IMG/VR virus record: IMGVR_UViG_3300027963_000035
Span: 186,001 to 250,000 of that record
Strand: one strand, 5' to 3'
DNA length: 64,000 bases
From: a virus
The position numbers and the translations under genes were made by a program. This document shows, piece after piece, positions 23,700 to 31,831 of this stretch. Position 1 is the first letter of the stretch; the number at the start of each line of letters is the position of its first letter. A model generated the notes under the pieces. The model did not search any database. It had not been told where the DNA came from and saw only the letters and a program-made list of their open reading frames with translations.

Positions 23700-24021
23700 G
23701 ACTGAACCTTTTTAAATTTTGGTAACTATTAATTCGCTGCCTACTCTCTTTAATGTCCTGTTCCACTTGCTTCCAGAATTCTTCATCAATGCACTTGGTC
23801 ATAGTTCCCCAAGACACAACCTTATAAATTGTGTTCTTGGTTTCGAATATATTTTTATCTTTATCGAAACCGATTGGGCGACTAGGCATCAATTCCGTTC
23901 CATCCACAACGCCATGAATACGCCAAGTGTCTCCATCTGACCTCATTTGATTGAAATAGCAAGCCTTTTCAATCATCCTGACTGGCTTTTCACTTATCTT
24001 TTCTGTTAGTATATCGTTCAT
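23683..24021 (-). CDS. Uncharacterised 112-aa protein
   Basis: A mixed soluble protein whose stop overlaps the tilS start by 17 nt, implying coupled expression. No family is recognised. Confidence 0.55.
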   Translation of the reverse strand: MNDILTEKISEKPVRMIEKACYFNQMRSDGDTWRIHGVVDGTELMPSRPIGFDKDKNIFETKNTIYKVVSWGTMTKCIDEEFWKQVEQDIKESRQRINSYQNLKRFSLDQDH

Positions 24022-24337
24022 ATTCAGGGATGTCTCCATTCTCCTTGATTTTTAGATCTTCATAATCTTCGGCTACTCGTCTATAAAACTCTTGCTTTAT
24101 ATTGTCTAATACACCGGTGATCATGGCGACTTTAGTATAAGAGACATCTCCCATCACATTAGAAACTACTCTAGAGAAACAATAGTTTATATTTCCAAGA
24201 AGTTTTAATACTTCTTCATTAGTTAATGGTTCTTTACTAAATATATTACCATCATCTACGGTTCTTTTCAAGGCCATAACCATAGTGCTGATTGAATTGT
24301 CTAATAGCTTTCTATTTTCTTCTGATATGTAAGGCAT
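23990..24337 (-). CDS. Uncharacterised helical 115-aa protein
   Basis: A mostly helical, charged protein with a basic, Tyr-rich end. It overlaps the next gene by about 32 nt. No family is recognised. Confidence 0.55.
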   Translation of the reverse strand: MPYISEENRKLLDNSISTMVMALKRTVDDGNIFSKEPLTNEEVLKLLGNINYCFSRVVSNVMGDVSYTKVAMITGVLDNIKQEFYRRVAEDYEDLKIKENGDIPEYERYTNRKDK

Positions 24338-24365
24338 CTTTTCCTCAAATTAAAGGTTGGTTCAA

Positions 24366-24593
24366 TTATGCAAAAATAGATGGAGATGTCTTGCTTTTCA
24401 AGAACTCTATTATTTCATCAAAACATTTTTCGCATAGATCAATGTCATATCTGGTTCCATCTTTACCACTAGAATATCCCCAATCTGCACTTAGGGATGC
24501 ACTTTCATAGTTACCCAATTTATCTTTGCATGAGTTCCCACAGATATCGCAAAATGTATCTTCGTGAACTTCAATACTTTTATATTTTTTCAT
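24366..24593 (-). CDS. Conserved zinc-ribbon-like 75-aa protein
   Basis: CDICGNSC near residue 15 and CEKCF near residue 54 flank SADWGYSSGKDGTRYDIDL. The spacing of the two Cys pairs around a WGY..SGKD block is familiar from small conserved bacterial and phage proteins. Function unknown. Confidence 0.7.
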   Translation of the reverse strand: MKKYKSIEVHEDTFCDICGNSCKDKLGNYESASLSADWGYSSGKDGTRYDIDLCEKCFDEIIEFLKSKTSPSIFA

Positions 24594-24618
24594 ATTCCTA
24601 CCTTTAACTTTATATTAA

Positions 24619-24678
24619 AAACGTCCCCATTATCTGACGTTGAAACCCTAAATACGGGAAACAGAGGTCAAGGACGTT
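24619..24678. terminator. Terminator-like hairpin with long structured loop
   Basis: AAACGTCC and GGACGTT close a 45-nt loop that itself can form CCC...GGG. Read on the minus strand it ends in TTTTTAAT. It closes the gene ending at 24708. Confidence 0.6.
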
Positions 24679-24707
24679 ACCCTTGGCGATCAACTCAAAG
24701 GTGAGTG

Positions 24708-24944
24708 TTAATTCACTTCTTCCCCAGTATTATAGTCAATAACTGACTTTTTACAAGCCTCTAGCATTTTCTTCAAGTTGTGCTTTAATCCTTCGACATT
24801 ATCTGACACGGGAAGTGATATTTTACCAATGTTTACAATGTCTAGATTTTCATCATGATATACATCATGCACAGTATAAGTAATATCAATTCCTCCCCCA
24901 GGAATCTTGGTTGCTTTTTTAATGACACGGTAATTCCACGACAT
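24708..24944 (-). CDS. Conserved small phage protein (MSWNYRVIKK start)
   Basis: A 78-aa protein with the MSWNYRVI start, a central YTVHDVYHDE and a helical end, a layout common in phage hypotheticals. Function unknown. Confidence 0.7.
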   Translation of the reverse strand: MSWNYRVIKKATKIPGGGIDITYTVHDVYHDENLDIVNIGKISLPVSDNVEGLKHNLKKMLEACKKSVIDYNTGEEVN

Positions 24945-24995
24945 TATTGTATTCCTTTAAAGTTTGTTTTTTCAATAATGAATACGCAAGAAACT

Positions 24996-25247
24996 TCATA
25001 TTCTTTTTTGAAATAAGTATTCTTTATCGTGCTCAAGTTTTTGAAACTCTCCCAAGAAAACAATATAGCATAATGGCCAAGGCAAAATATCTTTAACCAT
25101 TTTATAATGATAAAGACAGTCTTTGGTAATTACCATAAAGTGCGGGATTCTGGTCTCTGGTCTGCATCTAACTATAAATCTTGGATTGTTTTTTCTTTCA
25201 GTCCACAATAAAACAAATGCACCAAAAAGACAGTTTCCGTACTTCAT
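24996..25247 (-). CDS. Uncharacterised 83-aa protein
   Basis: A basic protein with several aromatic and Cys residues. No family is recognised. Confidence 0.55.
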   Translation of the reverse strand: MKYGNCLFGAFVLLWTERKNNPRFIVRCRPETRIPHFMVITKDCLYHYKMVKDILPWPLCYIVFLGEFQKLEHDKEYLFQKRI

Positions 25248-25284
25248 ATTACTATCTCCATCTTCCTTGATGGATTATACTACA

Positions 25285-25959
25285 TCATCTAGATGATTTC
25301 CACAAATTTGGATCAAATAGTTTCATATTCTCGAAATCTCTATTACATTCTATCAAAATATCTCTTTTTACAAAAAACATATCGAATTGTCTTAATTGTC
25401 CCTCATAGTAAATATTATCCACTATGTCAAACAATTTAAAACCATGTTGTTCTATAAAATTAGAACGTTCCAGAAAATCTCTCGGGTGCATCTCTATCTG
25501 TATAACAGAACAGTATTTTAGAGTTTCAACTGCACCTTTTAATATTTCTAATTCGGCATCATCGACATCTAATTTTAGAAAGTAAGGTTTTTTAAAATCG
25601 GTGTCTTTTAGTACTGAATCTAGCTTTTTAGCCTGCATTACACGAAAATTTTTACAATCTTCTTTTGTTATTCTTGAATGTTTAATTTTTTTATTTTCAT
25701 CAAGACTAATTTTCATTTTCACTTCACAGTCTTCTTCATATAAAGGAAAACTATAAAGTTTGTGTTGAATATCTCTGTATGTATTTTCTATAATTGGCCG
25801 AAATTCTTCTATTGGTTCAAATAAGATGTGAGTTTTATCTGAGAAAAAACTTCTCAAAACAGGAGTGTCAATAAATACTCCCACATCTATTATTGTTTCA
25901 ATAGGAATATTGAATTTTTTTAATAATGAAAAACAATATTTTTGTTGTAAATGTTCCAT
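25285..25959 (-). CDS. FkbM-family methyltransferase
   Basis: A 224-aa protein with TIIDVGVFIDTPVLRSFF (cofactor loop), ILFEPIEEF, LDSVLKD and YFLKLDVDDAELEILKGA, which together define the FkbM family of SAM-dependent O-methyltransferases. It may act with the nearby glycosyltransferase and the other FkbM gene on a surface glycan. Confidence 0.82.
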   Translation of the reverse strand: MEHLQQKYCFSLLKKFNIPIETIIDVGVFIDTPVLRSFFSDKTHILFEPIEEFRPIIENTYRDIQHKLYSFPLYEEDCEVKMKISLDENKKIKHSRITKEDCKNFRVMQAKKLDSVLKDTDFKKPYFLKLDVDDAELEILKGAVETLKYCSVIQIEMHPRDFLERSNFIEQHGFKLFDIVDNIYYEGQLRQFDMFFVKRDILIECNRDFENMKLFDPNLWKSSR

Positions 25960-25962
25960 GGT

Positions 25963-26217
25963 CTATGACCTACTGTCGTTTAGGATATTTCCCTTTTTAT
26001 CCTCTTGCCAACAACGATAACCATTCTTGCTGAAATAATTCTTGAGTTTATCCCAAGCACCCTTACTTGATTTTAGACTATAACTAAGTCTGAGAACTCT
26101 CTTTTTATTCTCTTGACCATAATCACAATATGTTGCAACAACCCAATCCCTTGCTGACTTACTGGCTTTAACAGAACTCACAACAAAAAGTCCTTTCTTG
26201 TTTAGTGGTTGATTCAA
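25963..26217 (-). CDS. Uncharacterised basic 84-aa protein
   Basis: A Lys/Arg/Ser-rich protein with predicted strands. Its start overlaps the upstream stop by 4 nt. No family is recognised. Confidence 0.55.
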   Translation of the reverse strand: MNQPLNKKGLFVVSSVKASKSARDWVVATYCDYGQENKKRVLRLSYSLKSSKGAWDKLKNYFSKNGYRCWQEDKKGNILNDSRS

Positions 26218-26471
26218 ACAGATTTTGCTATAGATTCAAAATTAACATTATAAAGTGTGCCATCCTTGTTTCTGTATAATAACCTTGGATCTTCTGATCT
26301 GATCCATAAAAATGTATTAGGTAATTGAAAATTTGGATTCGGTGATTCTGAAAAGTTTTCAGATGTTGGCGACTCTGCCAGTCTTATGTCTATGGTTTTA
26401 GATGGTAAGTGTTTTGACCATATCTGAAAACTTCCATCAAATCCAACTTCAATAGGTTTCATTTTTTCCAT
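26214..26471 (-). CDS. Uncharacterised 85-aa protein
   Basis: A small soluble protein. No family is recognised. The approximately 130 nt between it and tRNA-Tyr is an unusually GC- and purine-rich stretch on the plus strand. Confidence 0.55.
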   Translation of the reverse strand: MEKMKPIEVGFDGSFQIWSKHLPSKTIDIRLAESPTSENFSESPNPNFQLPNTFLWIRSEDPRLLYRNKDGTLYNVNFESIAKSV

Positions 26472-26601
26472 TAAAAGAGCTTCTTAAAAAGGTGACTGTG
26501 ACTGCTCATGGAGTCTGTGGAAGGAGAAGCGGGAAACGGGCGGGAGAGGGCCAACGGTGGGGAGAGAGAGGCACTAGGGAGAGGGCAGAGGAAAAATAAA
26601 C

Positions 26602-26683
26602 TGGTTGATGCAGGATTCGAACCTGCGAAGCTAATAGCATTTGATTTACAGTCAAACCCCTTTGACCACTCGGGAAATCAACC
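26602..26683 (-). tRNA. tRNA-Tyr (GUA)
   Basis: The acceptor is GGTTGAT / ATCAACC with discriminator A. The anticodon arm TTTGA CTGTAAA TCAAA gives anticodon GTA. A class II variable arm and T-arm GCAGG TTCGAAT CCTGC follow. No intron. CCA is not encoded. Confidence 0.93.
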
Positions 26684-26687
26684 TATA

Positions 26688-26903
26688 TTATTTAAAGTAG
26701 ACTTCAGTAGCAGCACCCAAAGCAATTGATGATCCTGCTACAACACCAAATGTAAGGAGACATTGCCAAACAATTTCTCCTGTCAATCCACCCCAAATAC
26801 CTGCAATTGCAATAACAGCAGAAGATAAAATCAAAAAGCAAAGGGTGGAACCAACGATCTTTTTTATTTTTAGATTGTTGTTGTTATTGACGATTTTTTT
26901 CAT
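26688..26903 (-). CDS. Small two-helix membrane protein
   Basis: A 71-aa protein with a basic, Asn-rich N-terminus and two membrane helices (about residues 18-36 and 46-66). It lies 4 nt upstream of tRNA-Tyr and would share its transcript. Function unknown. Confidence 0.65.
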   Translation of the reverse strand: MKKIVNNNNNLKIKKIVGSTLCFLILSSAVIAIAGIWGGLTGEIVWQCLLTFGVVAGSSIALGAATEVYFK

Positions 26904-26969
26904 GTTTTCCTTTAGTTGAATAAAAATTTAAAACTCTACTATATATATAGTATAAAGAGTTTTAAATTT

Positions 26970-27428
26970 ATGAAATACACATACACACATGAAACTTTAA
27001 AAGAACTTGTTGAAAGTTCAACATCAGTGAGACAAGTTCTTTTTAAATTAAAATTAGTTGCTGCCGGTGGTAATTACGCCACAATAAAAGCATATATTAA
27101 GAAGTTTAATTTAGACACTTCTCACTTTAAGGGTCACGGATGGTCTAAAGGGTTTGTTCTACCACCAAAAAAACCAATTGAATCATATCTTGTTAAAGGA
27201 AGTAACACTCAAAGTTTCAAACTAAAAAAGAAGTTAATTAGAGAAAAAATCTTTGAACATAAATGCATGAATTGCAAGAATACTCATTGGCTTGGGAATT
27301 TAATTCCAATAGAACTTCACCATAAAGATGGAGATTCTTCAAACAATGAGCTTTCTAATTTAGAAATTCTTTGTTACAACTGCCACGGTTTGACACCAAA
27401 CTTTCGTGGTAAAAACAAGAAAAAATAA
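26970..27428 (+). CDS. HNH homing-type endonuclease
   Basis: A 152-aa protein from MKYTYTHETL. It has an N-terminal HTH-like helix pair, then CMNCKNTHWLGNLIPIELHHKDGDSSNNELSNLEILCYNCH, a canonical HNH zinc-finger nuclease core. It is on the plus strand and ends 1 nt before the 3' end of the intron-containing tRNA-Leu. A perfect palindrome tactatatatatagta lies just upstream of its start. Confidence 0.88.
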   Translation: MKYTYTHETLKELVESSTSVRQVLFKLKLVAAGGNYATIKAYIKKFNLDTSHFKGHGWSKGFVLPPKKPIESYLVKGSNTQSFKLKKKLIREKIFEHKCMNCKNTHWLGNLIPIELHHKDGDSSNNELSNLEILCYNCHGLTPNFRGKNKKK

Positions 27429-27429
27429 A

Positions 27430-27716
27430 TGCCAAAGGCGGGGGTCGAACCCGCACAGGATGTTATCCCGAGGGATTTTCTTACCACTATAGTTTTCACT
27501 ACCCTTGCGGTTTGTAGTCTGGACTTTACCTTCACCATAACTTCTCAGTTTTAGGTGCTGCCCGTCAAGTCTCTACACCTTCCTGATTTCTCAGGCTTGG
27601 CTCGGTATTAGCAGTTAAGCCTTCACCGAATTTGAGCAGTTCTGCTCTAAAAGTTTCCTTTTAGGCACTCAATTTAATATCAAGTCCCTTGCGTCTGCCT
27701 ATTTCGCCACTTTGGC
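27430..27716 (-). tRNA. tRNA-Leu (UAA) interrupted by a group I intron
   Basis: Exons are 27682-27716 and 27430-27479. The joined RNA has acceptor GCCAAAG / CTTTGGC with discriminator A, a Leu-type D-arm (GTGGCGAAATAGGCAGACGCA), and anticodon stem AGGGA/TCCCT around CTTAAAA (anticodon TAA). It also has a class II variable arm and a T-arm GCGGG TTCGACC CCCGC. The intron lies between positions 34 and 35, the site of the classic cyanobacterial/plastid tRNA-Leu(UAA) intron. Confidence 0.92.
27480..27681 (-). other. Group I intron (202 nt) in tRNA-Leu(UAA)
   Basis: The 5' exon end GGACUU pairs with an internal GAGU, with the terminal U opposite G, forming P1. The intron ends in G. It shares its core (GTGTAGAGACTTGACGGG, GGTGAAGGTAAAGTCC) and exact length with the tRNA-Arg intron at 41808-42009. 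No ORF. Confidence 0.9.
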
Positions 27717-27776
27717 TTTTTAAAACCAAACCCAAATAAATTTTCAAAGAACAACCAGCAATCGTCACTCCCTCCA

Positions 27777-27796
27777 ACCGTACCGGAGGGAAACTT
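27777..27796 (-). promoter_or_regulatory. Copy of the 20-bp promoter-like motif
   Basis: Exact consensus AAGTTTCCCTCCGGTACGGT (minus sense), 60 nt upstream of the tRNA-Leu 5' end. No protein gene separates them. Confidence 0.85.
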
Positions 27797-27868
27797 GGTT
27801 TTTCACTTTAACACACTTTTAAACTTTTTTCAAGTAGAATTTCTAATACTTTTCTGCATAACTATCAT

Positions 27869-29188
27869 TCATTTTACACCTTTAAGGTAATTTTTATATT
27901 CTTCTAAGAAAATCTTTTCTTCATTCTTTGGATTAGAATTAGAGTGGCCTTTTGCTTGAACAACTTTGTTATTTTTAATTTCAATTGTTACTAGTGGTTT
28001 TTGAATTTCAGAGTTTAACCTTAAAAACAAAATAGTAGAATTCTTATTAGCGATATCTTCGTCATAGCTTGCAACGCAATGATTTAGCTTTATTCCTTCT
28101 TGAATTAAATCCTCGTGTTTAACTGGGGCTATTACGCTATACCTTTCATTTTTATATTCATATTTTTTAAAAGTTTTGCAAACTTTAGAGAACCTATTTT
28201 TAAAAGTTCTACTTTTTAAGACCTCATAATTTTTGCTAGTTATATCATGAAGTGTTTTAAGATATCTTGGATACTTATCAAAATCATTTTTCATTTGAAC
28301 GTTCATTTTTGCATAATCATGAAGAATTGATAATGCATCTTCAATATCTTCAATTCCCTGATTAGGCAACCCCCTGCAAATATAATCTGTTAATTTAAAT
28401 TTGTCATAACCCATCTTTATTAAGATATTAAAATATTCATCGTGCATATCTGGAAACCGATTATAGTTGTCAATTGCATACTTTATCACATCTACATTTT
28501 TAACCTCGCACCACCGTTCCAGAGTTGCATAATCGACTAATCTCATATAATCAGCCGGAACACTACTATATTCAGCAACCATTGTATCTAATTTTTCAAT
28601 ATAGTAATCCAAGCTATACTTTTTAAAATCACTTATAGTTTTAATATTATAATCAAAATAGATTTGTGCGAATTCTAGATGGTGGAATTTTTCTTTATTT
28701 TTTTGTAAAAAGTCCCACTTTGCAAATTTTTCAAAATCCCCCATAATCACAGGATTATTTAAAATACTAAAAAGATCGCTCCTATCAGGTACATAGTAAT
28801 CTTCACGGCTGGTGATAATGAAGAATAACTGAATCCATTCTTCTTTGCACAATTTATAAATATCTTTATCTCTCGCCAATCCAGAAAGATTGCCAGATGC
28901 AAATTTTATACATGACTTAGGATTTTTAATAAGAGTATTTGTCTCTGCGTCATAGAACTTATTATCAATCAGAGAATATTTAACATTTGTTTTGTTGCTA
29001 AAATTAAAAATTAAACTTTTCTTGTCCTCAGACTCACTAACACTTTTCAAGTATTGATAGTGCTTAATTTTTGATTCTTTTTTCTTCTTTTCAGCTAAAT
29101 GTATTTGGTTTATAAGTTCTTTGGTTGTGAAACCATTAACTTGTATAGTTGCTGTTTTCTTGCCATTATTAATTTTGATTGTTCTCAT
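27869..29188 (-). CDS. PcfJ-like protein
   Basis: A 439-aa protein. The C-terminal part (EDLIQEGIKLNHCVASY, TILFLRLN, PLVTIEIKNNKVVQAKGHSN) matches the PcfJ-type domain seen in plasmids and phages. The rest is helical and Lys/Tyr/Asp-rich. PcfJ-type proteins are of uncertain function. The start at 29188 (MRTIKIN) is preferred; an upstream start at 29242 would run into the tandem array. Confidence 0.72.
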   Translation of the reverse strand: MRTIKINNGKKTATIQVNGFTTKELINQIHLAEKKKKESKIKHYQYLKSVSESEDKKSLIFNFSNKTNVKYSLIDNKFYDAETNTLIKNPKSCIKFASGNLSGLARDKDIYKLCKEEWIQLFFIITSREDYYVPDRSDLFSILNNPVIMGDFEKFAKWDFLQKNKEKFHHLEFAQIYFDYNIKTISDFKKYSLDYYIEKLDTMVAEYSSVPADYMRLVDYATLERWCEVKNVDVIKYAIDNYNRFPDMHDEYFNILIKMGYDKFKLTDYICRGLPNQGIEDIEDALSILHDYAKMNVQMKNDFDKYPRYLKTLHDITSKNYEVLKSRTFKNRFSKVCKTFKKYEYKNERYSVIAPVKHEDLIQEGIKLNHCVASYDEDIANKNSTILFLRLNSEIQKPLVTIEIKNNKVVQAKGHSNSNPKNEEKIFLEEYKNYLKGVK

Positions 29189-29235
29189 TTTACTTGTTAT
29201 GGACACCCTGTTCGTTATTAAAATCAGAGGGTTTT

Positions 29236-29890
29236 GGTTCACTCTCGCACATTGTTAAAATCGCACAGCTAGGTTCACTAAACCATCATGTTAAATCTTC
29301 TTATTTGGTTCACTCTCGCACATTGTTAAAATACCGGCACTAGGTTCACTCTTCACGCATGTAAAATCAGATTTTATGGTTCACTCGACAACTATGTTAA
29401 AATCGAAGGGCTAGGTTCACTCTTCATCTATGTTAAAATCAAGCAGGTTGGTTCACTCAACTACCTTGTTAAAATATCGAATGATGGTTCACTCACCAAA
29501 TTTGTTAAAATTCCCGACTGTGGTTCACTCCAGAGGTCTGTTTAAATCCGGACATATGGTTCACTCGAATGCGGTGTTAAAATCGCCGTTTGTGATTCAC
29601 TCACTATACATGTAAAATCTCTCACATTGGTTCACTTAACTACCTTGTTGAAATCGTCGGGCTTGGTTCGCTCCGGCAGTATGTAAAAATCCAGTCTGAT
29701 GACTCACTCAACGTTCATGTTAAAATCGTTAATAATGGTTCACTTCTCGTCCTTGTTAAAATCAAGCAGGTTGGTTCACTCCGGCAAAATGAAAAAATCT
29801 GGGCTTCTGGTTCACTCATGGACGCATGTTAAAATCAAGGAAACTGGTTCACTCTTGACTTTTGTTAAAATCTCAGCCACTGGTTCACTC
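29236..29890. repeat. 36-bp tandem array of two alternating boxes with hypervariable spacers
   Basis: About 18 units repeat every 35-37 bp. Each unit is box A (GGTTCACTC), about 8 variable nt, box B (TGTTAAAATC), and about 9 variable nt, so A and B alternate every 17-19 bp. Spacers are mostly unique, but TCGCACAT, AACTACCT and AAGCAGGTT each occur twice in different combinations. Indels break any reading frame. The region between the PcfJ-like gene and 29946 holds nothing else. Confidence 0.9.
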
Positions 29891-29945
29891 CAGTTAATTT
29901 TCAACTTGTTCAAAACTCTATACCCAGACTTTAACTTATTGATTA

Positions 29946-30413
29946 TCATTTAGTAAAAGTGTGCATTATTATGCACTTTTTCAATTCTTTTTCAATTTCT
30001 TTAACACTCATTTTGAAATAATGGGATGGTATCTGTAAGTAATCTCCTACAATAAATTCAAAAAGCATTAATTTACCTTTTGAATTTTTTAGATAAATTT
30101 CTAGTGGTGAATCGTAACAACCACTATTGATTAATTCAACTGTCACTAGGGGCGTACCATCGGTTTCTAAATTACCCACGTTATCAACAATCATGTGATT
30201 AGGGGTAAAAGGTTTGTGCTTCCATTTTTCACGATTTCCATTTTCATCAACAACGTCAAAACATTCACATATAACTTTTTTTATTTGATCGATTTGCTTT
30301 TTGGAAGATTTAACTATAGGCTGTGGGTCGTACGCATCCTCTCCGAGTAAACTGAAGGCGGTGCATGAATCACACTCGCACATTTCGGTATAATAAATTT
30401 TATTTAATTTCAT
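29946..30413 (-). CDS. Uncharacterised 155-aa protein
   Basis: A soluble protein with an N-terminal CECDSC cluster and a C-terminal predicted amphipathic helix. No family is recognised. It lies next to the tandem array, with its stop about 55 bp beyond the last box. Confidence 0.6.
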   Translation of the reverse strand: MKLNKIYYTEMCECDSCTAFSLLGEDAYDPQPIVKSSKKQIDQIKKVICECFDVVDENGNREKWKHKPFTPNHMIVDNVGNLETDGTPLVTVELINSGCYDSPLEIYLKNSKGKLMLFEFIVGDYLQIPSHYFKMSVKEIEKELKKCIIMHTFTK

Positions 30414-30463
30414 TTCTTTGTAACTTTTTCGTCCCTATAAATTTTTGTGACTAATAATAAGAT

Positions 30464-30805
30464 TTAAAAATCACACGCCCCGTCCTCTACAGGATCCATG
30501 TATTCCAGCAAGGGAGTTATTCTATCCTCTGCCATTTCCAGTATTACATCTTCGTCAACGTCTTTTCCTATAACTTTCTTACTTACTATATGAAGATTGT
30601 ATATTTCGTAGAAACAATAACCTTCGCCGTTGTATTCATCGGTTTGTACCGTCAAATCCATTTTTATATCAACCTCGACAAACGAATCTAGGCCGATGAG
30701 AAATTGTAAGTGTATAATTTTGCCGCCCGAAACAAAACCATCTAACTTTCTTTGAATTTTTTGTGTTACGCAAGTGTTGAGAACATCCTTAAAATTTGAT
30801 TTCAT
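30464..30805 (-). CDS. Uncharacterised 113-aa protein
   Basis: An alternating strand-like protein with an acidic C-terminus. No family is recognised. Confidence 0.55.
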   Translation of the reverse strand: MKSNFKDVLNTCVTQKIQRKLDGFVSGGKIIHLQFLIGLDSFVEVDIKMDLTVQTDEYNGEGYCFYEIYNLHIVSKKVIGKDVDEDVILEMAEDRITPLLEYMDPVEDGACDF

Positions 30806-30838
30806 AATTATCTTTTAGTCTCCTTGTTGGTCTTGTCG

Positions 30839-31255
30839 CTATTTCGTGGCTAGAAATCTTTTCCTGTAAATTTTTGCTCGTTCGGCGTCTTTGTTTTTGA
30901 GTCCAGTAGGTACAATTAGTCTACCGTGCCATCCTTCTGGAGCCTTTATATTGGCTTCTACGCACAATCTAAGGACTTTCGGTAGGAGATTACACTCCAA
31001 GCCCCGCAGTTCACCATAGGTGAAGGTAAGGAAAAGGGCTTGTTGCATGATTTTGTGGGCTTCGTGGATTGTTACATCTTTATTTGACAATCTACTTGAT
31101 AAGAGATGTTCTATGTTTCTATCGTATTCTTTTACAAACTCGTCGCACGAAAAGATTATTTTTGCTGCTTTTTTCCTAAAAGATGCGGGTCCGTTTTCAA
31201 AGACGTTAGTTGCCCATGCACGGAGTTTGTTTGCGAGTCTAATTGCTGTGTCCAT
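30839..31255 (-). CDS. Uncharacterised helical 138-aa protein
   Basis: A basic helical protein ending in PEGWHGRLIVPTGLKNKDAERAKIYRKRF. The start at 31255 follows AGAAGAAAC. No family is recognised. Confidence 0.55.
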   Translation of the reverse strand: MDTAIRLANKLRAWATNVFENGPASFRKKAAKIIFSCDEFVKEYDRNIEHLLSSRLSNKDVTIHEAHKIMQQALFLTFTYGELRGLECNLLPKVLRLCVEANIKAPEGWHGRLIVPTGLKNKDAERAKIYRKRFLATK

Positions 31256-31296
31256 GTTTCTTCTCAATAAACTGCACGTACCTAGACTTTAACTTA

Positions 31297-31611
31297 TCAA
31301 ATAAAACTATAAGGTTTTAATGAATAAAAAGTTAAAACAACTCCAACATTATAAGCAGAACTTGGATCTGTTTTTATAACCTTAAAAACATTATGATCAA
31401 TTAATTTAAGAACATCTTTTGAGGAAAGACAACGCATACAATTTTTTCCATCAAAAATTCCAACATCATTCTGTTCGACTTTATCTATTTCTATTTGGCA
31501 GAGAAAGTATTCTTCTTCATCTTTAGACATATCAACTAAAAATTTTTCATTTATACTGTTTAGGACATCGCCTAAAGTGAAATCTTTAAAAAAATTTAAC
31601 TTTTTATTCAT
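31297..31611 (-). CDS. Uncharacterised 104-aa protein, paralogue of 5017-5331
   Basis: Same length and pattern as the gene at 5017: LGDVLNSI start, CQIEID block, LIDHNVFKVIKT, and LKPYSFI end. It shows a duplicated family within the genome. Function unknown. Confidence 0.65.
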   Translation of the reverse strand: MNKKLNFFKDFTLGDVLNSINEKFLVDMSKDEEEYFLCQIEIDKVEQNDVGIFDGKNCMRCLSSKDVLKLIDHNVFKVIKTDPSSAYNVGVVLTFYSLKPYSFI

Positions 31612-31657
31612 TGTTTACTTACCCGGACATTGACTTAAACAGTTTTTCAATAATCTG

Positions 31658-31825
31658 TTACTCTGAGCCACTATTATCTAAACTCTGAAAAAGTGCATCA
31701 ACATCTTCAATACTATATGTGTAGTTAAAATGACCATTATCTTTAGCGTGTTTCATATCTTCTACAAGATTTTCCAAAGCATCCAAGATAATTTCCATAT
31801 CATGCTTTTCAATATAGTAATTCAT
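31658..31825 (-). CDS. Small acidic protein (55 aa)
   Basis: ATG at 31825, TAA at 31658, 55 acidic helical residues (MNYYIEKHDMEIILDALENL start). It sits 6 nt downstream of the IS110-like gene. No family is recognised. Confidence 0.5.
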   Translation of the reverse strand: MNYYIEKHDMEIILDALENLVEDMKHAKDNGHFNYTYSIEDVDALFQSLDNSGSE

Positions 31826-31831
31826 GTTTTT

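Noticed and set aside
26508-26729. Plus-strand ORF of 73 aa
   Set aside because: It runs through tRNA-Tyr antisense and a purine-rich island; its composition is not protein-like.
29236-29890. CRISPR array
   Set aside because: The repeat unit holds two short boxes with 8-9 nt spacers, far shorter than CRISPR spacers, and no cas-like gene is near.
29430-29953. Plus-strand proteins with VHSxxxLLKS repeats across the array
   Set aside because: Units of 35 and 37 bp shift the frame repeatedly, there is no ribosome site, and the conservation is in DNA boxes, not in codons.
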